DNA from: Flavobacterium zhairuonense
Lineage (GTDB): Bacteria; Bacteroidota; Bacteroidia; Flavobacteriales; Flavobacteriaceae
Assembly (NCBI RefSeq): GCF_004352915.1
Contig: NZ_SJSY01000075.1
Coordinates: 310,001 to 374,000, forward strand
Direction of reading: 5' to 3'
Length of the DNA: 64,000 bases
Positions 1-8,681 of this stretch are shown piece by piece. Position 1 is the stretch's first letter, and each line of letters opens with the position of its first letter. Under the pieces are notes generated by a model, which made no database searches, was not told the origin of the DNA, and worked only from the letters and a program-made list of their open reading frames with translations. The position numbers and the translations under genes are program-made.

Positions 1-817
1 ATAATGAGATATTTTTATCGGCTATTTGGCTTGGGTCTTTGCTGTTTTTGATTGTTCCTGATACTATTTCGCCTCTTAATTCTGGCAAAAATGTTGTCAG
101 ATTTAAATTGTTTTCAGTATTGGATTTTGCAAATTCCAATGAATTCAGTTGTCTTTTAAAAGGCAAACTGTTTATTTTTTTTATTGAAAGAGAATAACTC
201 CCTGTATTGTCTAGATTATTTAATGACTTTATTTTAAGAATGATTTGCTCTCTTTTTGACGCAATTTTTTTATCTGCTTCTAATGCAAAAAGCTGATTTT
301 TGGAAGCAGAATTTATTGCAATTGACTGACTTTCTGTATTTGATTTATTGTCTTCTTGAGTTGTTGATTGCGTTTGTTTTTTGTTGCTTACAATATAAGG
401 ATTTATAATGATAAGATCAGTCACAGATGCTTTTGAAATCTTGTTGTTCAGCATCCAGTTTGTGTAGGCAATCAGTTTGTAGTTGCCTGTTGCAATTGTT
501 GTTGGAATAAAAAAGTCGCCTTCACTCGTGCCATTTTCGAGATAAATCTTATTGCTGAAAATAATTTGTTTTTCATTGTTTAGAAGTTCAACGTGAGCAA
601 TTTTACTGATCGAACTAAAATTGTTATCAGGAGCGTTCAAACAATAAAATTTACAATGCAGTGTTTCTCCTGCAACTAAAGTCGTATTATTTGCGTGAAC
701 AAATATATTTTCGCTATATAGCTTAGTTTCATTTTGAGTTAATGAACTATTCTGCGCAATAGCCATATTTGCGACTATCAGCATTATGATGCGTATTATT
801 TTTTTTAATCTATCCAA
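1..817 (-). CDS. MG2/plug-like secreted protein, N-terminal part (runs off left edge)
   Basis: The reading frame is open from a TTG at 817 to the window edge (about 272 codons). The N-terminus gives a plausible signal peptide ending near ANMAIAQ, then a beta-rich segment like an alpha-2-macroglobulin MG2 domain (LYSENIFVHANNTTLVAGET and PTTIATGNYKLIAYTNWML). It closely matches the first half of the complete protein at 5815-7503, so it is the second copy of that gene. The start overlaps the stop of the DUF4249 gene by 13 bases, exactly as in the other copy, which favours TTG; the first in-frame ATG (784) would cut the signal peptide short. Role unknown; probably periplasmic or surface partner of the neighbouring TBDR. 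Confidence 0.8.
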   Translation of the reverse strand, partial: MDRLKKIIRIIMLIVANMAIAQNSSLTQNETKLYSENIFVHANNTTLVAGETLHCKFYCLNAPDNNFSSISKIAHVELLNNEKQIIFSNKIYLENGTSEGDFFIPTTIATGNYKLIAYTNWMLNNKISKASVTDLIIINPYIVSNKKQTQSTTQEDNKSNTESQSIAINSASKNQLFALEADKKIASKREQIILKIKSLNNLDNTGSYSLSIKKINSLPFKRQLNSLEFAKSNTENNLNLTTFLPELRGEIVSGTIKNSKDPSQIADKNISL

Positions 818-2028
818 AATAAAGGTTTAATGTTAGATGAAATTCTTGTGCAGTCGGTACAACCAGGAGGAAAAAATATAACGATTTCCATATTGCTTCG
901 TTGTCCATAAAATACTTTTTCAGGAACAGGCGACTTAATTAATGCAAGTATTGTTGCGCCGGCACATCCCTTTGCGTCCCAGCAGTTCGCTAATTCTGTC
1001 GGGATGCAATCTGTATAAAATGGGGGATATTGGTCATATGGAAACAGATCTCTGAAATTAAAAAAGATCCTTTTTGACGAAACAGATGACACTTCAAAAT
1101 AACCGATTATTTTTTCGTCAGGGTCATCATCTGATTTTAAATTGCCATAATTAAATCCAGGCTGAACTTGTGATAAAAGACTTTCTGAAGTTGAAAGTTT
1201 TTTTTGAGTAGTATAATAAGTATACGATTCTAAGCTTTGAACATATTGGCGTACAATAATGCTATAACGCTCATTAAGGATAGGATTTGAAATATCAATA
1301 AAACGTATTGGAAGATTGATGCGATCTTCACTTTGGCCAACTGTGCTAAGCAAGATTAAATCATCTGATTTTTTTGTAGTATAACATACTCTGGTTTCGC
1401 CTTGTCTAGGAGTTATCAAATAATTAGGTTCTTCTTTATTTGGGCTGTTTGGATCTACAATAAGTTTGTTTGGACTCCATGAAGGAGATACAATTTTGTA
1501 TGTTTCTTCATATTCGTATCGGTAGAATTTTGATTTTGCACTTGGGTCATAATTTGTTACCTGAATTTGAACTCCCTTATACCCATCGATAGTTTCTACC
1601 TTTGGTTCGACTTGAACATCGCTAACAGCTGTTAAAGTTTGTGTTGCAGACGAATAAGATTTTCCGTCTTTTGTGGTAATATGCAATTGATATGATTTTT
1701 CTGGAAGAGCCTGAAAAGGTTCTTTTGAAACGTATAATCCTGAATATTCTTCAAATTCAAATTCATATGTTTTATTTCCATCTTCACTAATATAAACATT
1801 TGCGCCTGCCTCCATCGTTGGAGTTTTTTCTCCTAAACGAAATGATCTGGAAATTTTTATTTCTTGTGTTCTAAGTTCATTCGTAATCCTAGCTTGAACT
1901 ACGAGTATGTCTTCAAAAGTGTTTGATTGAAAAATATATTGTTCCGTACAACTGCTTATGGTGATGCAGAAAAATATAAGAAATATTTTCTGGCATAAAT
2001 GTTTTGTATATAGGGTTTTAAATCTCAT
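805..2028 (-). CDS. DUF4249 family lipoprotein (cassette copy A)
   Basis: This 407-residue protein begins with a lipoprotein signal (ITISSC lipobox near residue 27) followed by TEQYIFQ and beta-rich sequence typical of DUF4249 proteins, which in Bacteroidota are encoded directly after TonB-dependent receptors. An early region (about 35-130) resembles an Ig/carboxypeptidase-regulatory-like fold, and several cysteines cluster near the C-terminus (DCIPTELANCWDAKGCAG, CTDC). It starts 13 bases after the TBDR stop and overlaps the next gene by 13 bases, so the genes are probably co-translated. Paralogue: 7491-8663. Likely an outer-membrane accessory lipoprotein to the TBDR; the ligand cannot be told. 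Confidence 0.88.
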   Translation of the reverse strand: MRFKTLYTKHLCQKIFLIFFCITISSCTEQYIFQSNTFEDILVVQARITNELRTQEIKISRSFRLGEKTPTMEAGANVYISEDGNKTYEFEFEEYSGLYVSKEPFQALPEKSYQLHITTKDGKSYSSATQTLTAVSDVQVEPKVETIDGYKGVQIQVTNYDPSAKSKFYRYEYEETYKIVSPSWSPNKLIVDPNSPNKEEPNYLITPRQGETRVCYTTKKSDDLILLSTVGQSEDRINLPIRFIDISNPILNERYSIIVRQYVQSLESYTYYTTQKKLSTSESLLSQVQPGFNYGNLKSDDDPDEKIIGYFEVSSVSSKRIFFNFRDLFPYDQYPPFYTDCIPTELANCWDAKGCAGATILALIKSPVPEKVFYGQRSNMEIVIFFPPGCTDCTRISSNIKPLFWID

Positions 2029-2041
2029 TTCTTATTGATGC

Positions 2042-4804
2042 TTAAAATTTGATATTATAAGTTATAGTCGGAATCGGTACAGAAAATATCGAAGTTTTAT
2101 AGGCTTTTATTTGTCCGTCTGTAGTTACGAAAAATATCGAATAAGGATTGTTGCGCCCTAAAACATTGTACACCGAAATATTCCAGAAACTGTGAGTCAG
2201 TTTTTTGATTTTATGATTTCCTTCTATATTAAAACCAATATCTAATCGATAATAATCTGGTATTCTATATTTATTGCGATCACTGTAAATAGTGTACTGC
2301 ATATCATTATAAATATAAGATCCAATAGGAAAGGTGATAGGTCTTCCAGACTGATAAATAAAATTGCTTGAAAGGCTGTATCTTTTAGTGAATTTATAGT
2401 TCAGAACAGCACTCACTTCATGTGGTTTGTCAAAATTTGTTGGAAAATAATGGCCATTATTTACTTTTTCATCAATAAATTCAGTATTTACTCTAATAAA
2501 AGTTCGCGCATAAGTATATCCAAGCCAACCATTAAGTTTTCCAATATTTTTTTTCACTAAAAATTCAATTCCATAAGCTTTTCCTTCACCTTGCAGAAGT
2601 TGAGTTTCTGTGTTTTCATTCAGCATTAAGTCAGAACCGACTTTATAATCTAAAAGATTCTTTGATTTTTTAAAGTATCCTTCGACACTTAATTCTAATT
2701 CGTCATCTTTCAGGTTTTTATAAAATCCTAAAGAATATTGTCTTGCTTCTTGTGGCTCAATATTCAAATCAGATAATTTCCATGCATCTGTAGGAGATTG
2801 CGTTGTGTTGTTTGTTAGTAAATGAATGTACTGATACGTTTTGTCGAAGCTCGCTTTTACAGAGAAATCATCATTGAACAAATAACGTAGGGCGATTCTT
2901 GGCTCAAATCCGCCATAGGTTTTGATGACTTCGTTTTTTTTATAATAATTTGTGCCAATTACGGTATTGTCATTCACTGGAGCATTTGGCTGATAAACAC
3001 GTTGTGTTGATTCTCCCAATGCCGAATAAGTAGAATAACGAAGCCCAAGACTCACTAAAATTTTCTCGCTTATATTGTAGTTGTCCGAAAAATATACTGC
3101 AGATTCTAATGCTTTTTCACTCTCAATTTGAACAGGAATAATTGTCGATTGAGGACTTTTCGGATTAAGATAACCGGGGTCAACATTATAAAGTTTGCTC
3201 GAAATTCCGTAATTAAAAGCGTGCTTAGAATTCAGAGAATAATTTGCATTTGCAGTAAATTGAGTGTCATTTAATTTGTATCCATAATTAAATGAATCGG
3301 GAGTCCCGTTGTCAAAGTCAATATTGAATTTGTAATTACTATTGGTCAAGATGAAATCGACTTTGGTTTTTTCACTGAATGCATGATTCCATTTTAATGA
3401 AACTAATGCATTGCTGTATTTATAAACAGAATCAGAAGAAATACTAAAACGGTCCTTGCTGTAGTATAATGTTGATTCAATATTGTTTTTAGGATTTATT
3501 TTGTGGTTGTATTTTATAATGCCGTCAAAAAAGGCTGCTTGACTGTTTTTTAAATCCTCATTGTCTAGTTTTTTTAAAATCCAGTCCGAATACGTAGTTC
3601 TGAATCCAACCAAAACACTAGCTTTGTTTTTTATAATTGGAGCTCCAATAGCAAGATTGCTTGTAACTGATCCTATTCCGCCTTCGCCTGAAAATTTTTC
3701 GGGATTGCCGTTTTTAGAAGCAATATCAAAAACAGAAGACAATCTGCCCCCAAATCTTGCCGGAATGCTTCCTTTGTAAATATCAACTTTGCTTGTTGTA
3801 TAAGGATTTACGGCAGAGAAAAAGCCTAAGAAATGTGAAGTGTTATAAAGAACGGCATTGTCCAAAAGAATAAGATTTTGATCATCTTTTCCTCCTCTCA
3901 CATTAAATCCCGCCGAACCTTCTCCAGTTGTTTTGATTCCCGGCAAAGTAGTTGCGACTCTAAAAATATCTCTTTCGCCCAGGACCAACGGAATGTTTTT
4001 TATCTTTTCAACATCAATTGTTGAAACTCCAGCTATAACATCTTTTACATTTTTGTTTGCACTGGTCTTGACCACGACTTCGTCTAATTCGTTAAAACTT
4101 TCATCGAGAAATATATCAAGTTTTCCATCATCGTACATCATTACGGTTTCGGTGGTTTTTTTATGATTGACCAGCTCTATATCAATATAATTAAGGCCGT
4201 ATGGAACAGTGATTTTGTAATTTCCATCATTATCTGTAACAGTACTACTGTTTTTTCCGCGAACTCTTACGGTTGCATTAGAAAGAATATTTTTTGTCTT
4301 GCCATTTTTTACAGAACCAGAAAGTGTGTACGATTTTAGTTCTGCTCCCTTTTTTTCTTTGCCCATATATACAATTCCCGAAACGTTTCGATTTCGCGTT
4401 ATGGTATCATATTGCTGATGAAATATAGGTTTTGCTGATGGCTTATCAGATTGTGGTGTGGTTTTCTCAAAATAATCATCAGGCAGTGAAGTGTGAATTG
4501 TACTGCTTTTGGTCAAGATTATGACATTATTGCTTATGAAATAATTTAAAGTTGTTTTTTCAAAAAGATCACGCAATAAATCTTCAATAGAAACATTGTT
4601 GTACGTTTTGTTGATTAAAATAGGCTCGCTTTTAAGCCAATTCTCATCAAAATAAAATTTATAATTTGTTGCTTTTTCAATGTTTTCTAAAGCTGTCTTT
4701 AAATCAGCATTCTTGAATTCAATGGAGATTTTATTGCTTTTTTCCTGACCGAATATTAATGTGCAAAAAGCTAATAAAAAGATGGTAAGTATAGTTTTTC
4801 TCAT
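2042..4804 (-). CDS. STN-type TonB-dependent receptor (cassette copy A)
   Basis: A 920-residue outer-membrane receptor. Order: signal peptide (to about 20), STN domain (about 25-100, beginning KISIEFKNADLKTALENIEK), linker, carboxypeptidase-regulatory-like domain (about 160-235, with TVTDNDGNYKI), plug domain (about 250-370, with GFNVRGGKDDQNLILLDNA and GGRLSSVFDI), then a 22-strand-type barrel ending in an aromatic-rich strand (YNIKF at the C-terminus). STN domains normally contact an anti-sigma factor of FecR type, but no sigma/anti-sigma pair lies in this window. It is exactly the same length as its paralogue at 8682-11444. It follows the small secreted protein by 2 bases. Substrate unknown. 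Confidence 0.93.
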   Translation of the reverse strand: MRKTILTIFLLAFCTLIFGQEKSNKISIEFKNADLKTALENIEKATNYKFYFDENWLKSEPILINKTYNNVSIEDLLRDLFEKTTLNYFISNNVIILTKSSTIHTSLPDDYFEKTTPQSDKPSAKPIFHQQYDTITRNRNVSGIVYMGKEKKGAELKSYTLSGSVKNGKTKNILSNATVRVRGKNSSTVTDNDGNYKITVPYGLNYIDIELVNHKKTTETVMMYDDGKLDIFLDESFNELDEVVVKTSANKNVKDVIAGVSTIDVEKIKNIPLVLGERDIFRVATTLPGIKTTGEGSAGFNVRGGKDDQNLILLDNAVLYNTSHFLGFFSAVNPYTTSKVDIYKGSIPARFGGRLSSVFDIASKNGNPEKFSGEGGIGSVTSNLAIGAPIIKNKASVLVGFRTTYSDWILKKLDNEDLKNSQAAFFDGIIKYNHKINPKNNIESTLYYSKDRFSISSDSVYKYSNALVSLKWNHAFSEKTKVDFILTNSNYKFNIDFDNGTPDSFNYGYKLNDTQFTANANYSLNSKHAFNYGISSKLYNVDPGYLNPKSPQSTIIPVQIESEKALESAVYFSDNYNISEKILVSLGLRYSTYSALGESTQRVYQPNAPVNDNTVIGTNYYKKNEVIKTYGGFEPRIALRYLFNDDFSVKASFDKTYQYIHLLTNNTTQSPTDAWKLSDLNIEPQEARQYSLGFYKNLKDDELELSVEGYFKKSKNLLDYKVGSDLMLNENTETQLLQGEGKAYGIEFLVKKNIGKLNGWLGYTYARTFIRVNTEFIDEKVNNGHYFPTNFDKPHEVSAVLNYKFTKRYSLSSNFIYQSGRPITFPIGSYIYNDMQYTIYSDRNKYRIPDYYRLDIGFNIEGNHKIKKLTHSFWNISVYNVLGRNNPYSIFFVTTDGQIKAYKTSIFSVPIPTITYNIKF

Positions 4805-4806
4805 TT

Positions 4807-5580
4807 TTAATTCGATTCAGTGGCGCGTAAATTGCTGATTTCTTTAATTAGATTTTCAATAAAAACTTTGTTATCTGATTCTTCTAGCCGATAATTATTG
4901 CTGTAATAATTTTTTATTTTGTTTTTGTATTCGGGGAAAATTTTGATGAGGTCATTCTTTGACGCTATTTGATAAAAAGTGTTTTTGTATTTTAATACAA
5001 ACTCGTTTTTTTCTGAAAATGAATCCGTAGTAGAATTTGTAATTCCATCTGCAATTGATCTGTGGTCGATTACAGTTGATCTGTTTTTATGGTGTTTGAT
5101 ATAAAGTGCAATTGCTTCAGAAAAAAGGATTTCCTGATAATATCCATTCATAAAATCAGGACATGAAGGATTATTGTAATTTATATTAATGAATTTCTTG
5201 TCGTAAATTTTAAAACTGATAATATTTTGTTTTATCGTATTAATGCCTAGGTAGTCAAATTTTCCAATTGGTTTTAAAACTAAAATATCATTGTGAATGT
5301 CGTATTTTAAATCGACATTATTATATGTCTGGTTTTGATAGTCAAGAATTCCAGAAATATAATTGCCAGATAAAAAATAACAGTGTGTATTGTCTAAAGA
5401 TCTGTATTGATTTACATAACGAGGACCGTTATATATAGCCAGGTTTTCATTTCCAATAGTTTTGTCAAACAGATTTTCAATAGATGCATTAGTGCTGTTG
5501 TTTTGGCTATAGGTCAAGGAAATATTTAAGAATAATCCAAATATTATGAATAAGATATTCTTTTTTTGGTAATTTTTCAA
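4807..5580 (-). CDS. Small secreted protein, first gene of cassette copy A
   Basis: A 257-residue protein with a clear signal peptide (hydrophobic run ending at SLTYSQ) and no family I recognise. Its body aligns with the protein at 11464-12267 (shared pattern FDK.IG.E.L.I.NG..Y, then THNYY/THCYF, then KYDI), so it is a conserved first member of the cassette. It is charged and asparagine/lysine-rich with a mixed beta/alpha look; no catalytic motif or lipobox is visible. It ends 2 bases before the TBDR start, so it is the leader gene of the transcription unit. A soluble periplasmic or exported helper of the receptor is the simplest inference. Confidence 0.75.
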   Translation of the reverse strand: MKNYQKKNILFIIFGLFLNISLTYSQNNSTNASIENLFDKTIGNENLAIYNGPRYVNQYRSLDNTHCYFLSGNYISGILDYQNQTYNNVDLKYDIHNDILVLKPIGKFDYLGINTIKQNIISFKIYDKKFININYNNPSCPDFMNGYYQEILFSEAIALYIKHHKNRSTVIDHRSIADGITNSTTDSFSEKNEFVLKYKNTFYQIASKNDLIKIFPEYKNKIKNYYSNNYRLEESDNKVFIENLIKEISNLRATESN

Positions 5581-5617
5581 AGGATTGGTGGATTTTTGAA
5601 TTTGTTTCGGTTAATTT

Positions 5618-5625
5618 CAAAAGTA
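5618..5625 (-). promoter_or_regulatory. Promoter -7 element for cassette copy A
   Basis: On the minus strand this reads TACTTTTG, a perfect match to the Bacteroidota TAnnTTTG element, about 38 bases before the ATG at 5580. A convincing TTG at the right distance is missing (a TTTG lies only 14 bases upstream), so strength is uncertain. Together with the terminator just upstream it suggests copy A is transcribed independently of copy B. Confidence 0.45.
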
Positions 5626-5761
5626 TAAAAAAAAAGTTACAAATGACACTTGAGTCTGTTAAAATGTAATATTTTTTCTATTTTTTGTTTAAGCAAATTC
5701 GGTTTTTTTGAAACAAATCAAAAAAAAACAAAATTAGTTTTTCAAATTGAAAAGAAATGAA

Positions 5762-5799
5762 AAGCCCCAATGCAATTGAATGAATTGGGGCTTTATTAA
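5762..5799 (-). terminator. Terminator after cassette copy B
   Basis: An 11-bp perfect inverted repeat (AAAGCCCCAAT at 5762-5772 and ATTGGGGCTTT at 5785-5795) lies directly after the stop of the MG2/plug-like gene and is followed by a T-rich run on the minus strand. It separates the two tandem cassettes. Confidence 0.8.
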
Positions 5800-5814
5800 G
5801 AAATTTTTATAGGC

Positions 5815-7503
5815 TTATTCAATTTTGAATGTTTTATAAAAATGGACATAATTCCCTGTTTCAGTAAGTCCTTCCAAGATGATTTCATAATCTCCAGCAA
5901 TATCAGAGGCATAAAATGGGATCGTTATTTCGTTACTATTAAGAGTCATATTAGGTTTCCAAAGCAATTGATGTCTGTAATCAGGAACTCGGCTAAGTAT
6001 ATTAGCAGTTTCGTATTTTGGTTCAAAATACACTTTTCCAGGTTCGGGTCTTAATATTGTCGTTTTTAAAATATTTTTATCAGAATAAATAGTCGCAAAA
6101 TCTTTATTCTTTGTCGCGATACTAACAATTCCGTTGAATATTTTAGGACCGTAGCAATAAGGTCTGTCAACAACGCTAATGCTTTCAATTTGAAAAGCAT
6201 TGTAATTAAGCAAGGCATTTATATTCTGAATTTGCAGTCCATCAACCAAAACTAAACACGGTTCAGGCGATTGTGTTGTATTATATCTGGTGTCTTTTAA
6301 ATATAGTGAAGGAACTTGATTGTAATCTTTAAAATTAAGTTCGGTAACAATTTCTATTATTGTTTCTTTAAAAGTTCTAAATCTTTCAAAATCATCTAGA
6401 TTGTATTTTTTATCAGTAGGCTGAAAAAAGAAATCTGTATTGATGGCTTCAATAAGGCTGTCTTTTTTTTGCGAAAAATACACGTTTTCTACTTGGGAAG
6501 CCAATGCTCGCTCTTGAATCGCTTTTAAGTTTTTGCTAGAAATTGATGTCTTGTTGGAGAAAATTAAATTTGATAAATCTGGACTTGGCGTTTTGTCTAT
6601 TTCAATACTATAATTCTCTCTGTCAGTTTCTGACAATTGCACATAACATTCTGATACACTAGTTTGTTTGTCTATCAAAAAAATAAATTTTCCGTTGCTG
6701 TTTGTTTGGGTCGTTTTGAAGATGAAATTTTTTCCTGGAATGGATAGTGTAACTGTTTTAGAGTTTATATTAGAGTTTGCAATTTTCGGTTTCACATAGC
6801 CAGTTATAATTTCGCCTCTTGTTTCAGGCAGTACTGTTATATCTTCTTTTAAATTTACATTAGTAGTGACAATTTCATTATTCGAGTATGCAGGAATAAA
6901 ATCTATTTTTCGGATATTTAAAAAGTAATTCCCTCTGTCCAATGTTTTTGGCAGTATAAGTGTAGCTTTTTCTCTTTTTGAGTATTTTTCTTTGTCAAGG
7001 TTTAAAACAATGTTCTCAGATGCATTTTTTACTTTGTTTTCATAAACGTCAAGTTTTTTGGAAGTGCTGTCAATAACCATATTGATATGTTCTTCAAATG
7101 GATTTATGATGGTAAAGTCTTTTTCGAAAAAGCTGTTCTGACTGTTGTTTAACATCCAGTTCGTGTAGGCAATAAGTTTGTAATTTCCCGTTGATAATGT
7201 TGTTGGGATAAAATAATCTCCAGATCCAATTCCGTTTTTTAAACTAATTTTAGTTTTAGATACACATTCTTTACGATCGTTAATTACCTCTAAATAGGCA
7301 ACCTCACTAATATCAGAAAATATAGTCGTTTTGTTTAAACAGTATAATTGATAATATAATGTTTCACCAGTCAAGACTACAGTAGTATTGGTTTTAACTA
7401 ATAGTGATTCTGTGCCCAAATTTGAATTATTTTGAGCGTTGCCTTTATAAGTGAAATTTACTATTAGTAGTAAAAAAACTAATTTGATATTTAATTTTCC
7501 CAA
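5815..7503 (-). CDS. MG2/plug-like secreted protein (cassette copy B)
   Basis: A 562-residue secreted protein. Signal peptide to about residue 24 (YKGNAQ); an MG2-like beta domain at about 33-135 (VKTNTTVVLTGETLYYQ; TGNYKLIAYTNWML); a carboxypeptidase-regulatory-like stretch at about 230-300; and at about 375-470 a segment that looks like the plug of a TonB-dependent receptor (LVLVDGLQI, IESISVV, GPKIFNGIVSIATK) but with no barrel behind it; then a beta-rich C-terminal domain. Start is TTG at 7503: no ATG exists before the signal peptide, and the other copy also uses TTG in the same place. It overlaps the DUF4249 stop by 13 bases. Function unknown; likely acts with the cassette TBDR. Confidence 0.82.
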   Translation of the reverse strand: MGKLNIKLVFLLLIVNFTYKGNAQNNSNLGTESLLVKTNTTVVLTGETLYYQLYCLNKTTIFSDISEVAYLEVINDRKECVSKTKISLKNGIGSGDYFIPTTLSTGNYKLIAYTNWMLNNSQNSFFEKDFTIINPFEEHINMVIDSTSKKLDVYENKVKNASENIVLNLDKEKYSKREKATLILPKTLDRGNYFLNIRKIDFIPAYSNNEIVTTNVNLKEDITVLPETRGEIITGYVKPKIANSNINSKTVTLSIPGKNFIFKTTQTNSNGKFIFLIDKQTSVSECYVQLSETDRENYSIEIDKTPSPDLSNLIFSNKTSISSKNLKAIQERALASQVENVYFSQKKDSLIEAINTDFFFQPTDKKYNLDDFERFRTFKETIIEIVTELNFKDYNQVPSLYLKDTRYNTTQSPEPCLVLVDGLQIQNINALLNYNAFQIESISVVDRPYCYGPKIFNGIVSIATKNKDFATIYSDKNILKTTILRPEPGKVYFEPKYETANILSRVPDYRHQLLWKPNMTLNSNEITIPFYASDIAGDYEIILEGLTETGNYVHFYKTFKIE

Positions 7504-8663
7504 AATGAAGGTATTACGTTAGAAGAAAATGATGTACAATCGCCACATGCCTTTTCAACCATGTAGAATCCTGAAGACGTTAATCCGGGGCCATTTCCAA
7601 GATATTCATATGTTTTAAGTATCTCATAATTATTTTTTTCTATTTCATCAAAGCCAAAGAGTCTGGCATCGCAAGTTTTGAAATATTCAGTTGGCTTTTC
7701 TGAAGGAAAAAAATCTTTGAAACTAAAAAAAGTTCTTTTTTTAGAGACAGAAGCAACTTCAAAAAAACCGACAACTTTTTCCCGAATATCTGATGTCGAT
7801 TTGATGTTTCCCACTACATATCCAGGCTGATTTGGAGATAGCAATTCTCCTGAGTCGATCATTTTTTTGGATTTATAATAATAATCATAGGCAGATTGGC
7901 TTTGCGTAAATTGTGAAACCAAAATACTGTAGCGATTTGTTAACATATAATCGGTGTCATTAATGAAACGGACAGGATATTTTACACGATCTTCAGTTAA
8001 ATTGACCGTATTGGTTTGTCTTATTCCTGTAGAATGCTTGGTGGTGTAACAAACTTTGATGTTTGTGTCGACAGGAATTTTTTGATAGGTGTATTGGCCA
8101 TTTTGTTGTATTAATTTAATACGTTCGTCTACCGCATATGGGGTTATTATTTTATAGGTTTCTTCATACTCGTAACGATAATATTTGGAAGTATTTGAAG
8201 GATCAAAACTTTTAACGTTTATCTGAATACCTCTAACGCCATCTTTTTCTGCGATTGCTGTTTCTAGATCAATAGTGTTTTGGGTTGTTAAAACTTCTGG
8301 CGAAGAAATGTATGATTTTCCGGATTTAGATGTGATTTTTAATTGATAGCTCTTATTTGGTTCGGCTTTAAATTCATTTGCAGAAATATATTTTCCGTCT
8401 TTTTCATCAAAATGAAATACATTGCCATCGCTGTCAGCAACAGTAACAATGGCTCCTGATTCGGTTTTTTTTACTGTATCGTTAAGAAATCTTGTTCTTG
8501 AAATGTTTATTTCCTGATGTTTTAATTCGTTTGTTATTGTGGCTTCAACAGTAATTGCATCTTCAAAATCTTGGTTTTGAAAAACATATTGCTCTGTACA
8601 GCCCGATAAAATAACACACGCAAAAAGAGCCAAAGTCGTTTTTTTGATTATTGATAAATTCAT
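7491..8663 (-). CDS. DUF4249 family lipoprotein (cassette copy B)
   Basis: A 390-residue lipoprotein: signal with lipobox ILSGC near residue 22, then TEQYVFQNQDFEDAI, nearly the same N-terminal motif as its paralogue at 805-2028. The central region shares the pattern KYYRYEYEETYKI and VCYTTK, and the C-terminus carries cysteines (KACGDC). It lies 18 bases after the TBDR and overlaps the following gene by 13 bases. The family is a standard companion of TBDRs in Flavobacteriia and is thought to sit on the outer membrane; the transported ligand is unknown. Confidence 0.88.
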   Translation of the reverse strand: MNLSIIKKTTLALFACVILSGCTEQYVFQNQDFEDAITVEATITNELKHQEINISRTRFLNDTVKKTESGAIVTVADSDGNVFHFDEKDGKYISANEFKAEPNKSYQLKITSKSGKSYISSPEVLTTQNTIDLETAIAEKDGVRGIQINVKSFDPSNTSKYYRYEYEETYKIITPYAVDERIKLIQQNGQYTYQKIPVDTNIKVCYTTKHSTGIRQTNTVNLTEDRVKYPVRFINDTDYMLTNRYSILVSQFTQSQSAYDYYYKSKKMIDSGELLSPNQPGYVVGNIKSTSDIREKVVGFFEVASVSKKRTFFSFKDFFPSEKPTEYFKTCDARLFGFDEIEKNNYEILKTYEYLGNGPGLTSSGFYMVEKACGDCTSFSSNVIPSFWEN

Positions 8664-8681
8664 ATTGATAGGATAAATGAA

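Noticed and set aside
2042..4804. Receptor pair considered as a SusC/SusD polysaccharide utilisation locus
   Set aside because: No SusD homologue, glycoside hydrolase or hybrid regulator is present; the partner is a DUF4249 protein.
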